The translations under genes were made by a program, and so were the position numbers. Under the pieces are notes generated by a model. The model saw only the letters and a list, made by a program, of their open reading frames with translations. It did no database searches and was not told where the DNA came from. Shown in pieces: positions 17,412 through 25,522 of a stretch of 64,000 nt of DNA. The DNA is taken from the NCBI RefSeq assembly GCF_018326425.1, contig NZ_AP024601.1, positions 1,848,001 through 1,912,000 of the forward strand, written 5' to 3'. The stretch comes from Polycladomyces abyssicola. GTDB taxonomy: Bacteria > Bacillota > Bacilli > Thermoactinomycetales > JIR-001. Every line of letters begins with the position of its first letter. Position 1 is the first letter of the stretch.

Positions 17412-18164
17412 TTAAGAATATTTCTTAACAATATACCGGTGTGTTTTGATTGCACGCTGGTACATTGAGGAATCGCCCAGTTCTTTAAACATCTTACGAA
17501 ACATCGGGGAGGAATTCATTTCAAGGAACCAGATGCGTCCTTGTTGATCTACGGCCATGTCCAAACCGACAATCCGTAAATCAAAATACTGGCCCAAGAG
17601 ACTGGCTGTTTGGTGACACTTATCCGATAATTCAACCACTAGTTCAGTAGGATTTTTGGGGAGCTCTGACAACGCTTTTTCTAAAGGGACGGGTTCAGCT
17701 CCTCGGATATGATTGGTCACAATTTGATTACTACTGGTTGCTACTCTCGCCAACCAACCGGATATTTGCCATCGATCAAGGGGCCTGTGCATTAACACAC
17801 GAACATCGAAGGGAAAACCGTTAAAGGTGGCAAGATTAATCCCCTGCTGAACAATATATTTTTGTTTGGCTTTCAAGCCTTGTTTCACCGTTTTATATAC
17901 GTTCGCCAAAGGCACAGTATAAGACTGGTCATGAAAACTATGTTGAATACAACAAGCTGTTCCATTTAGACTCACTTTGAGGATTCCGTTTCCTCGATGA
18001 TTGGAATTGGGTTTGATATACACAGCAGAATATTTTAGGAGCAACTGTGTTAGAGCTGTATCTGTAAGCCAAAAAGTTTCCGGTACCAAAGAAAACAACA
18101 CAGGATCTTCTACCAGTATGTCGTGGTACTTCATCTTGTTAGAGACATATTTTTGAACGGCCAT
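17412..18164 (-). CDS. short YheC/YheD-like ATP-grasp protein (copy D', divergent)
   Basis: 250 residues from ATG 18164, with AGGAGG 10 nt upstream. It is the ATP-grasp part of the YheC/YheD family; full-length members are about 450 residues and an N-terminal domain is absent here. Visible motifs: AVYIKPNSNHRGNGILKV (nucleotide-binding), KYIVQQGINLATFNGFPFDVRVLMHRP and the metal-binding end RIVGLDMAVDQQGRIWFLEMNSSP. YheC/D proteins are associated with endospore coats in Bacillus. It is the last gene of the minus-strand array, 34 bp after copy D1, but is clearly more diverged than the other copies. Confidence 0.8.
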   Translation of the reverse strand: MAVQKYVSNKMKYHDILVEDPVLFSLVPETFWLTDTALTQLLLKYSAVYIKPNSNHRGNGILKVSLNGTACCIQHSFHDQSYTVPLANVYKTVKQGLKAKQKYIVQQGINLATFNGFPFDVRVLMHRPLDRWQISGWLARVATSSNQIVTNHIRGAEPVPLEKALSELPKNPTELVVELSDKCHQTASLLGQYFDLRIVGLDMAVDQQGRIWFLEMNSSPMFRKMFKELGDSSMYQRAIKTHRYIVKKYS

Positions 18165-18198
18165 ATAAAAATAACCTCCTCGGGGATAGATCAAGCTG

Positions 18199-18942
18199 TC
18201 AGGAATACTTTTCTACGATAAACCTGTGGGTGTTCATCACCCTTTCATGCATACCCACAGCTTTAAACATCTGCCGAAATAAGGGATTGGTGTTTGCCTC
18301 GATAAACCAGACTTTCCCTTTGTTATCGACAGCCAAATCAAGACCAAGTACTCTGAAACCATAATAATTGTCTAAAACGCTAGAAATTAAGTGGGCCAAA
18401 TTGGACAATTCCCCAGCGATTTGAGCTGCCTCCCAATTATTGTCTTTAAGAGCTCGCTCAATCGAAATGTTCTCTCCCCCTCGATGCATGTTCGTTACAA
18501 TCATATCTCGTTTGGACCAGCGTGCCACCCATCCGGATAGTTGCCAACGGTCTAGTGGTTTCTGCATTAATATCCGAATATCATAAGGGCGCCCTTCCAG
18601 TTGAGCCATCTCAATACCTTGTTGCACAATATATTTACGCCCCCTCTTGATTTGCTCGGTTAAATAACTGAAAGCATCTTGAAGCAAGACGATTTTAACC
18701 GCTTCATTCATACTGGATCGAATCTCGCACTGCGTAGAGTTGATTTTTCGAACGCGATAAATACCGATTCCTTTGTGACCCCTGTTTGGTTTCACATAAA
18801 CCGTCTCGTAATGTTGAAGCATGGCCCCCAAGCTCTTTTCGGAGAGCCATTCCGTTTTAGGAATATGTGGAGAGATCCAAGGATCTTTTAATAAAACAGT
18901 GTTTTTTTTCATTTTGCTTGCTACGATTCTCTGAACCCTCAT
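18199..18942 (-). CDS. short YheC/YheD-like ATP-grasp protein (copy D1)
   Basis: 247 residues from ATG 18942 (AAAGGG site). About 85-90 percent identical by eye to copy D2 at 19.7-20.4 kb. Motifs are YVKPNRGHKGIGIYRV, KYIVQQGIEMAQLEGRPYDIRIL and LGLDLAVDNKGKVWFIEANTNP, giving the ATP and Mg2+ ligands (Asp, Glu, Asn). The frame is open for 49 further codons upstream, but this is the repeated intergenic sequence. It forms a two-gene unit with D'. Enzymatic target unknown; the fold ligates an amino or nucleophile group to a carboxylate. Confidence 0.82.
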   Translation of the reverse strand: MRVQRIVASKMKKNTVLLKDPWISPHIPKTEWLSEKSLGAMLQHYETVYVKPNRGHKGIGIYRVRKINSTQCEIRSSMNEAVKIVLLQDAFSYLTEQIKRGRKYIVQQGIEMAQLEGRPYDIRILMQKPLDRWQLSGWVARWSKRDMIVTNMHRGGENISIERALKDNNWEAAQIAGELSNLAHLISSVLDNYYGFRVLGLDLAVDNKGKVWFIEANTNPLFRQMFKAVGMHERVMNTHRFIVEKYS

Positions 18943-19175
18943 ACGATCAACCCTTTCTTTTACTTTACTGATATGATATGAAGGTTCATAGATTATGTGC
19001 ATAGTGACAGAATAAATGGGTATACGGGGATTTACGATCATCCCATGATGTCGTAAATCCCCTGGGATTACATGACATCCCCGACACAAGACGTCTGTGG
19101 TACCGGTTTAAAGCTCTGGTACCTTTCTTCTTCAGTCCAAATCGAAGCATACGAGGATGATCCATAACCATCCTT
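18943..19175 (-). repeat. intergenic repeat R1 of the ATP-grasp array
   Basis: This spacer is homologous to 20397-20679 (R2), and its promoter-proximal part to 22460-22540 (R3). It contains a perfect 12-bp hairpin (GGGGATTTACGA at 19026-19037 with TCGTAAATCCCC at 19051-19062) and the start of a small conserved frame MV.DHPRMLRFGLKKKG just after the upstream ATP-grasp gene. Repeats differ by indels. Confidence 0.7.
18989..18997 (-). promoter_or_regulatory. CATA-type -10 element, copy 1
   Basis: Minus-strand CATAATCTA fits the -10 pattern of mother-cell sigma factors (CATANNNTA for sigma-K) and lies 47 bp before copy D1. It is preserved in all three repeats; the -35 region is not convincing. 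Confidence 0.35.
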
Positions 19176-19613
19176 CTAACATCCGATTCCCTCCAAGATC
19201 AATTGTTCATTCAAGTGATCGACGTCTTCCCGGCTGTCACCGAGAAACAGTCCGGAAAGATAACCCTGAGCATCCCGATAGGGACTTGCCTTGGGATCGT
19301 TTGCCTTATCTCCGTATACTTCTTCGATTCGATCCCGAAGAAGCAGTACCACACTGGAACCGTTCAAACGGAAGTTTAAATCCAGTACATAACAGTCTCC
19401 TTCCTGTGTGATGACAATATCAAACCCAGCAACGCCGACATATCCCAACATTTTGGCCCTTTCTATGATCTTCCGCCCCGTTAAAATCACTTCTTCTGGC
19501 ACCTCTCTGCGGTCAAACCAGTTCCCATGAAGGACGTGGATTAAATATGCGCCCTGGCCCGTAGATTTCCTTCAGCGTCGAACCGACTTTGTCTGAATCG
19601 ACCTGGTATCCAT
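19176..19613 (-). pseudogene. internally deleted copy of the 396-residue ATP-grasp gene
   Basis: It opens with the same ribosome site and MDTRSIQT start as the intact gene at 21870. It is frameshifted within 15 codons, then jumps to GNWFDRREVPEEVILTGRKI. A second deletion removes the segment between EEVYG and DPKASPYRD. The C-terminal 108 residues remain open (19176-19502) and are nearly identical to the intact copy. About 250 residues, including the nucleotide-binding part, are missing, so it cannot be active. Confidence 0.88.
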
Positions 19614-19649
19614 ATGAAATTAACCTCCTTGGGTAAAAAGTCGGGTTGG

Positions 19650-20396
19650 TTAGGAATACTTTTTTACGATAAACCTGTGTGTGTTCATCACCCTCTCATA
19701 CATGGGCATACTCACAGCTTTATACCCCCGAAACCCGGGACCGGTGTTTGCCTCTATATACCAGACTTTCCCTTTGTTATCGACAGCCAAATCAATACCA
19801 AGTTCTCTTAACCCGTAATAATGGTCTAAAACGTTAGAAACTAAGTGGGCCAAATTGGACAAATCCCCAGCGATTTGAGCTACGTCCCAATTGTTATCTT
19901 GAAGAGCTCGGTCAATCGAAATGCTCTCTCCCTCTCGATGAAAGTTCGTTACAACCATGTCTCGTTTGGACAAGCGCACCACCCATCCGGACAGTTGCCA
20001 GCGGTCTAGTGGTTTGTGCATCATAATCCGAATATCATAAGGGCGCCCTTCCAGTTGAGCCAACTCGATCCCTTGCTGCACAATATATTTGCGACCGCTC
20101 TTGATTTGCTCGGTTAAAAAACTGAAAGCCTTTTGAAGCGAGACGATTTTAACCTCTACATTCATACTGGATTGAATCTCGCACTTCTTAGAGTTGATTT
20201 TTCGAACTCGAAAAATACCGATTCCTTTGTAACCCTTGTTTGGTTTCACATAAACTGTCTCGTATTGTTGAAGCATGGCCCTCAAGCTTTCTTCAGAGAG
20301 CCATTCCGTTTTGGGGATATGTGGAGATATCCAAGGATCTTTTAATAAAAGGGTGTTTATCTTCATTTTACCTTGTAGCCTTCCTTGAAACGCCAT
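19650..20396 (-). CDS. short YheC/YheD-like ATP-grasp protein (copy D2)
   Basis: 248 residues from ATG 20396; the ATG 12 bp upstream lies directly on the GAGAGG site and is less likely. Same layout as D1: ISPHIPKTEWLSEESL near the N-terminus, YVKPNKGYKGIGIFRV, KYIVQQGIELAQLEGRPYDIRIM and the metal site LGIDLAVDNKGKVWYIEANTGP. It is intact. The partner gene 36 bp downstream is the deleted ATP-grasp copy, so this module has kept only its first gene. Confidence 0.82.
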   Translation of the reverse strand: MAFQGRLQGKMKINTLLLKDPWISPHIPKTEWLSEESLRAMLQQYETVYVKPNKGYKGIGIFRVRKINSKKCEIQSSMNVEVKIVSLQKAFSFLTEQIKSGRKYIVQQGIELAQLEGRPYDIRIMMHKPLDRWQLSGWVVRLSKRDMVVTNFHREGESISIDRALQDNNWDVAQIAGDLSNLAHLVSNVLDHYYGLRELGIDLAVDNKGKVWYIEANTGPGFRGYKAVSMPMYERVMNTHRFIVKKYS

Positions 20397-20679
20397 AATA
20401 CGATCCATCCTCTCTAATAATCTACTGATATGATATGATATGAAGGTTCATAGATTATGTGCATGGTGACAGAATAAATGGGTATACTCGAGACAAACAG
20501 CGTGGAAGGAAGCGGAACAAAAAAAGATGCCATATTCCAGGGCTTCTACGATCATCCCACGATGTCGTAAATCCCCTGAGATTGACATCCCCGACACAAT
20601 GCGGTACTGGTTTATAGCTCTGTTTCCTTTCTTCTTCAGTCCAAATCGAAGCATACGAGGATGATCCGTAACCATCCTT
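20397..20679 (-). repeat. intergenic repeat R2 of the ATP-grasp array
   Basis: Homologous to R1 with extra 5-bp GATAT repeat units (near 20428-20442) and about 60 bp of additional sequence around 20490-20550. Just past the stop of the intact ATP-grasp gene it opens a small frame MVTDHPRMLRFGLKKKGNRA, the same start as in R1. Confidence 0.7.
20451..20459 (-). promoter_or_regulatory. CATA-type -10 element, copy 2
   Basis: Same CATAATCTA as in R1, 55 bp before the start of copy D2. Confidence 0.35.
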
Positions 20680-21870
20680 CTAATACCCGATTCCCTCCAA
20701 GATCAATTGTTCATTCAAGTGATCGACGTCTTCCCGGCTGTCACCGAGAAGCAGTCCGGAAAGATAACCCTGAGCATCCCGATAGGGACTTGCCTTGGGA
20801 TCGTAAATAGATAGCGGAATTAGACGTCCTTTCTCCATTTTTTGGCGTACCACGCGGATCATACGATCAAAATCACATTGTATTTTCCAGGAACGTAAAT
20901 GCATTCCTTTGGCTCCGTAGACTTCTTCAATCTGATCCCGAAGAAGCAGTACCACACTGGAACTGTTCAAACGGAAGTTTAAATCCAGCACATAACAGTG
21001 TCCTTCCTGTGTGATGACGATATCAAACCCAGCAACGCCGACATATCCCAACATTTTGGCCCTTTCTATGATCTTCCGTCCCGTTAAAATCACTTCTTCT
21101 GGTACCTCTCTACGGTCAAACCAGTTCCCCATATAACGCCCCCGCTCATTAACTACCTGTTCTGATGATCCGATGTAGAGGATCTCCCCTTTTGCTGTTA
21201 CGACAAACTGAACGCAGTAATTTCTCACAATCGGAAGGAACTCTTCCACAACAACAGACTCCGCGTCTTTAAACATCTGGCAAGCGTACCTCAAGTCCTC
21301 TTCTGTCCGGCAGATGACGACACCATCACCTCCGGCGGCGGGTTCGTCCGAAGCAACTTTGATCACAATCGGTAACTGGTGTGGGATTTCACTGGGTTTT
21401 ATAACAGAGCGAAAGGGGCGATTTTCTTCCGGCACCAATTGATCGATACTTGCCTTATTGTTGAGATAAGCCAGTAAATCAGGTTGAATCCAGTAACTTT
21501 TTTCATTCAGTTCACCGGGTGGATGGAGGTACTGAAGTACGATTTTCTCATTCCGTTTACTTAACTTTCTTAGCATTTCCCTGTATTCTTCAGCAGTCGA
21601 GTAGACATATCGTTCGGAAGCCATTTCCAGTCCCGCTTCCTTCAGCAGCTTTATGACGACATCGGTCGCAACCGCTTGACTGCACAGCACCGGCATATCT
21701 CCAGCAACTACCAATTCGCGTCCGGTATAAAAATCTAAGTGAGCGAGGTCATAGTCTACCTGAACCCATCTCAATGGTTGAAATGAAGTACGTGGATTAA
21801 ATATGCGCCCTGGCCCGTAAATTTCCTTTAGCGTCAGAACCGAATTTGTCTGAATCGACCTGGTATCCAT
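20680..21870 (-). CDS. 396-residue ATP-grasp ligase of the array
   Basis: ATG with a strong AAGGAGG site. The N-terminal third (about 1-125) looks like a pre-ATP-grasp domain. The ATP-grasp core follows: LPIVIKVASDEPAAGGDGVV (phosphate loop), SVVVEEFLPIVRNYCVQFVV, VGVAGFDIVITQEGHCYVLD and LNFRLNSSSVV (metal ligands). The C-terminal tail SPYRDAQGYLSGLLLGDSRE is shared with the deleted copy. It belongs to the carboxylate-amine ligase superfamily (D-Ala-D-Ala ligase and peptide ligase type); I do not recognise a named subfamily. It follows the decayed YheC/D-like gene by 36 bp, the original module order being D then A. Confidence 0.8.
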   Translation of the reverse strand: MDTRSIQTNSVLTLKEIYGPGRIFNPRTSFQPLRWVQVDYDLAHLDFYTGRELVVAGDMPVLCSQAVATDVVIKLLKEAGLEMASERYVYSTAEEYREMLRKLSKRNEKIVLQYLHPPGELNEKSYWIQPDLLAYLNNKASIDQLVPEENRPFRSVIKPSEIPHQLPIVIKVASDEPAAGGDGVVICRTEEDLRYACQMFKDAESVVVEEFLPIVRNYCVQFVVTAKGEILYIGSSEQVVNERGRYMGNWFDRREVPEEVILTGRKIIERAKMLGYVGVAGFDIVITQEGHCYVLDLNFRLNSSSVVLLLRDQIEEVYGAKGMHLRSWKIQCDFDRMIRVVRQKMEKGRLIPLSIYDPKASPYRDAQGYLSGLLLGDSREDVDHLNEQLILEGIGY

Positions 21871-21905
21871 TTAAATTAACCTCCTTGGGTAAAAAGACGA
21901 GCTGG

Positions 21906-22459
21906 TTAGGAACCTTGTCTGATAAACCTGTGGGTGTTCATCACCCTCTTATACTTGGGTATACTTACAGCTTTAAAACATCTGCCGAAACCCGTGACCC
22001 GTGTTTGCCTCTCTCCCCCTCGATGTATGTTCGTTTCAATCATTTCTCGTTTGGACCAGCGCACCACCCATCCGAGTTGCCAACGGTCTAGTGGTTTGTG
22101 CATTAATATCCGAATATCATAAGAGCGGACTTCCAGTTGAGCCATCTCAGTACCTTGTTGCACAATATATTCGCAACCTCTCTTGATTTGCTCGGTTAAA
22201 TAACTGAAAAAGCAAGACGATCTTAACCGCTTCATTCAAACTGGATTGAATCTCGCACTGCGTAGAGTGATTTTTCGAACCCGATAAATACCGATTTTTG
22301 CGACCACTGTTTGGTTTTACATAAACCGTCTCGTAGTGTTGAAGTATGGCCCCCAAGCTCTTTTCGGAGAGCCATTCCGTTTTGGGAATATGTGGAGAGA
22401 TCTTTTGATAAAACGGTGTTTACCTTCATTTTTCCTGTTAGCCTTCGCTGAATCGCCAT
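21906..22459 (-). pseudogene. decayed YheC/YheD-like copy (D3)
   Basis: Nucleotide similarity to D1 and D2 runs across the whole interval, but several deletions and frameshifts split the frame. Examples: the ISPHIPKTEW region has lost bases; the HKGIG loop is shortened; about 150 bp encoding the middle of the C-terminal domain are gone between HRGGE and RCFKAVS. It cannot encode a working ATP-grasp. It is the first gene of the module whose second gene (20680-21870) is intact. Confidence 0.85.
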
Positions 22460-22508
22460 AATACGAGCCATCCTCTTTAATAATCTACTGATATGATATG
22501 AAGGTTTA

Positions 22509-22517
22509 TAGATTATG
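22509..22517 (-). promoter_or_regulatory. CATA-type -10 element, copy 3
   Basis: CATAATCTA again, 50 bp before the decayed D3 start; this copy still would serve the intact ATP-grasp gene downstream. Confidence 0.35.
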
Positions 22518-22675
22518 TGCATGGTGACAGAATAATAAATGGGAACGGCATGTGATATCCTGCCGAAGAAAAAGCGGCTACAGGAATGTTTTTTGCTTGG
22601 GGAGTAAAGGATAATGAAGGAGGCTCATAGTGAAATCCAGAAGAGATGAGTGTCCCCATAGCTAGAGGTAAAACG

Positions 22676-22732
22676 ACTGCACCCCCTAAAGCGAACACAG
22701 AAAAAACCTGTGTTCGCTTTAGGGGGTGCAGT
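22676..22732. repeat. perfect 25-bp inverted repeat with 7-nt loop
   Basis: ACTGCACCCCCTAAAGCGAA plus CACAG (22676-22700) is perfectly complementary to 22708-22732, with loop AAAAAAC. No T-run follows on either side. It lies between the array and transposase debris. The surrounding 22540-22916 shows no convincing gene. Confidence 0.85.
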
Positions 22733-22916
22733 ATGAGGTTGCTGACAAATCCAGCGAACCAAACGTGACTTGCCCCACACGGCTGAAGCACCAGAGGCAC
22801 TCCCTTTGGGGCCGTGGGCTTCTCGCTTCATCTGGCGTGGAAACCCATATCCATTCACGATGGTTTCGTCCAAGCCTGGTGATTTTCGTTTTACGAGTTT
22901 CGCTCACATACTAGTT

Positions 22917-23174
22917 TTAAATGTTTTCGCACTTCTCGACTTGATTGTACCATAATTCTGTCGGACTTGCGAGAGGGCTGAAGCCCTCCCTCATCCGACG
23001 CTCGCTTTCATCCCAACCCTGAAGGGCTGGTTTTCCCGCTCGCTCTTTATAATGGGGCCGCTGGGTTTGTTTGGTTTCGAAGAACGATCGAAAAAGCTGT
23101 CCAAGGTTGCAAGAATCCGGTTGGTTACCAGGCCCTCTGTTCTTAAGGGCCATTTTCTTGATGTTTTGGTACAC
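22917..23174 (-). mobile_element. IS1182-family transposase, C-terminal remnant
   Basis: The frame YQNIKKMALKNRGPGNQPDS continues with LFRSFFETKQTQRP and corresponds to the extreme C-terminus of IS1182-type transposases (AAQNIKKIALLL... then a tail with PFC/FFETK). The catalytic domain is missing. A related fragment is at 26.9-27.4 kb. Confidence 0.45.
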
Positions 23175-23229
23175 GGCCGTAAAGAGAGAGTGACATCAGG
23201 GATCCGCATATTTATTTTCAATTAAACGG

Positions 23230-24339
23230 TCACCTCGACTTCTGGGCTTCCAGCACGGCTTGGGCACCCGGCAGATCGTCAAACCAGGCGGCCCGGTCGG
23301 GACAGTCCAACACCATGAAGTGACCGTAGTAATCGGGATGACGGGCCTGATGGTACTTTAGGTATATTTTCCTCTGATCGACCCCCAGAATTTCGATCTT
23401 GCCCGAAGAGTGGCTCATCACGTAGCGAATCCGTTTGCCCAGACCGGAAGTACGGGCTTTCGCCTTTTCAATCACTTCATAGGCCTCTTTGAGAGACAAA
23501 ACGAAACTGGCGTTGCCGGCGACAGGGCGGTTTTGGAAGAAATAGTAAGGCGTGACGCCGGCCCACGAGAGTTTGTCCAAAAGTTCCGCCAGCACCTCCG
23601 GATCGTTGTTGATTCCGCGTAGAACCGGTGTCTGATTGACCAAAACGACCCCGGCACGTTGTAAAGCGTCAATGGCTCGGTACGCTTCGTCGGTTAATTC
23701 CCGCGGGTGGTTGAAATGGGCCATAATGTAGATTCTCGTATCAGGCCTGGAATACTCGGACAAGGTTTGGAGCAGCTCCTCATCTTCGTAGATGCGCATC
23801 GGATTGAACGCGGGCAACTTGGTGCCGAAGCGAATGATCTTGACATGGGGAATTGCACGGAGCATTTTCAGAATCTGCCTGATTTTCCCGGTCGCTAAAA
23901 TCAACGAATCTCCGCCTGTTAACAACACGTTGTTGATCTCCGGATGATTGGCGATATACTCCACGCCTTTGCTCACTTCCATGGAGGTTTCATGCACATC
24001 GTTGCGAAACAGGCGTTTGCGGAAACAGAAACGACAATAAGCTCCGCATACTTCCGATACCAGGAGAAGTGCCGTGGTCCCATATTTATGTTGGCAGCCC
24101 GGTACGACGTAGTTGGCGTGTTCGTCGGATGCATCCCATTTGCCGTATTCGTCTAATTCCCGTTCATTGGGGATGATCAATTTATAGATCGGATCATTGT
24201 CGGGATCCTCCCAATCAATTAGGGAGAGATAGTAGTCATTGATTCGAAACACGAATTTTTCCGTTATCGCTCTCAGTTTTTCACGCTTATCCTCCGGAAT
24301 TGATCCAATCTTGCGAATATCAGTGATGTAGCGTGGCAT
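23230..24339 (-). CDS. KamA-family radical SAM protein (lysine 2,3-aminomutase-like)
   Basis: 369 residues, ATG with AAAGGAGGG. The radical SAM cluster motif CGAYCRFCFRKR gives Cys98, Cys102 and Cys105. NNVLLTGGDSLIL is the glycine-rich SAM site. A PLP-lysine region cannot be placed with certainty. The length is shorter than true lysine 2,3-aminomutase (about 415) but similar to EpmB and other KamA-like proteins. No EF-P or EpmA gene is adjacent, so the substrate (free beta-lysine formation or protein-bound lysine) is open. Monocistronic within transposon debris. Confidence 0.82.
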   Translation of the reverse strand: MPRYITDIRKIGSIPEDKREKLRAITEKFVFRINDYYLSLIDWEDPDNDPIYKLIIPNERELDEYGKWDASDEHANYVVPGCQHKYGTTALLLVSEVCGAYCRFCFRKRLFRNDVHETSMEVSKGVEYIANHPEINNVLLTGGDSLILATGKIRQILKMLRAIPHVKIIRFGTKLPAFNPMRIYEDEELLQTLSEYSRPDTRIYIMAHFNHPRELTDEAYRAIDALQRAGVVLVNQTPVLRGINNDPEVLAELLDKLSWAGVTPYYFFQNRPVAGNASFVLSLKEAYEVIEKAKARTSGLGKRIRYVMSHSSGKIEILGVDQRKIYLKYHQARHPDYYGHFMVLDCPDRAAWFDDLPGAQAVLEAQKSR

Positions 24340-24497
24340 ACAACACCCTCCTTTTGCTGAGATTACAAAAGCATTTCAGTATATGACCTCCATCTTGGAA
24401 CTGTTCATTCCCCTCCTTTTAAAGTACTTCTCTTTTTGAAATGAGTTGGTTCTAATTATACCTACGCAAAAAGCCACATTCAGCGACAGAGATCTGT

Positions 24498-25335
24498 TTG
24501 GCCTCTCAAGTACCCCTTAAAATCACCTACCCCTACCAACTCACCACCCGGGTGGGAACCATCACGCTAAATGTTGATCCAGGATGGCAAGTTCCCGACG
24601 AAGCTGTTTGCTTAGTACCAGTAGAGGAACAAGGGTTGGTCTTGGCCTTGATGGAGATGGTGGTCAACGACGTGGCGACCCGGAAGGTGGTACGGATCAC
24701 GGAGGAGTTGTGCGGAACGGAGTTTTCCAAGTCCACAGTGTCAGATCTATACAAGCAACTGGATCCAGTGGTGTTTGTCTGGAGCGCTCGGTAGGACGAG
24801 CTTTATTCCTTCATCATTGGGTGCATGTGATGGTGCTAAAGAGACGGGAAGAGGGACGTGAGCGTGTACATGGTGTTCTCATCGCCATCGGTGTGTTGAA
24901 GAAGCCTACCGGAGGTCCTCGGTTTCATGCTGGGGGACAGTGAATCGAAGCCAGCTGGAGTGAGTTTTTCAGCTGGTTGAAAACCTGTGACTTGCGTGGG
25001 TTGGACTTGGTCGTTTCTGACCACCATGTCTGTTGATTTGGGCCATTCGCCAGCATTTTCAGGGTGTCACCTGGCAACGCTGTCAGGCACATTTCCTGTG
25101 CAACCTGCTGGATGCTCCGGATCCGGAAACCGCTCGCCTACATTTGAATAGAGTTCTGTAATGCTTGGAACTAAAATGAACGAAGAGATTCGGCCGTCGT
25201 GAACGGGTCAACCGGATCTAACCAAACCGTGCTCGACTGTTCGACTTTTGAACACCTTGTTGATGGAGATGGACAAGTGGCCAGAGGCAGAAAGTATCTG
25301 AATATGACCGAGTATCTACAGTGGTGTAAATGACA
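24498..25335 (+). mobile_element. IS256-family transposase, decayed
   Basis: Pieces in several frames follow the IS256/Mutator order: EQGLVLALMEMVVNDVATRK, ITEELCGTEFSKSTVSDLYK, then in other frames GVLIAIGV, WSEFFSWLKTCDLRGLDLVV, SDHH, and near the end LLMEMD..W and LNMTEY. The 5' third of the gene is missing and multiple frameshifts and stops occur. Inverted terminal repeats were not located. Confidence 0.75.
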
Positions 25336-25522
25336 ACGAAAAGCCTCATTCACATTCCAAAGAATCACGAATCGGTTAAGCGCTGATCTTTTTAGACCGA
25401 GGAATTTTACACACAATTTGGACTTGATCCGTCACGCTCCGTAAAATCAGCAGCTGTCCAAGCAAATAACAAGGTGATTACGTAAAATAAAATACAAAAT
25501 GTGACCGAAAGAAGGAATTTTT

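Noticed and set aside
22513..22873. 95- and 82-codon minus-strand frames next to the 25-bp hairpin
   Set aside because: One reads through both arms of the inverted repeat; no start signals or recognisable motif. More likely debris than genes.
22980..23060. possible omega-RNA / IS200-IS605 end (GGGCTGAAGCCCTC and CCCTGAAGGGC palindromes)
   Set aside because: The small palindromes look like IS605 ends, but the coding debris next to them fits an IS1182 C-terminus and no TnpB motif was found.
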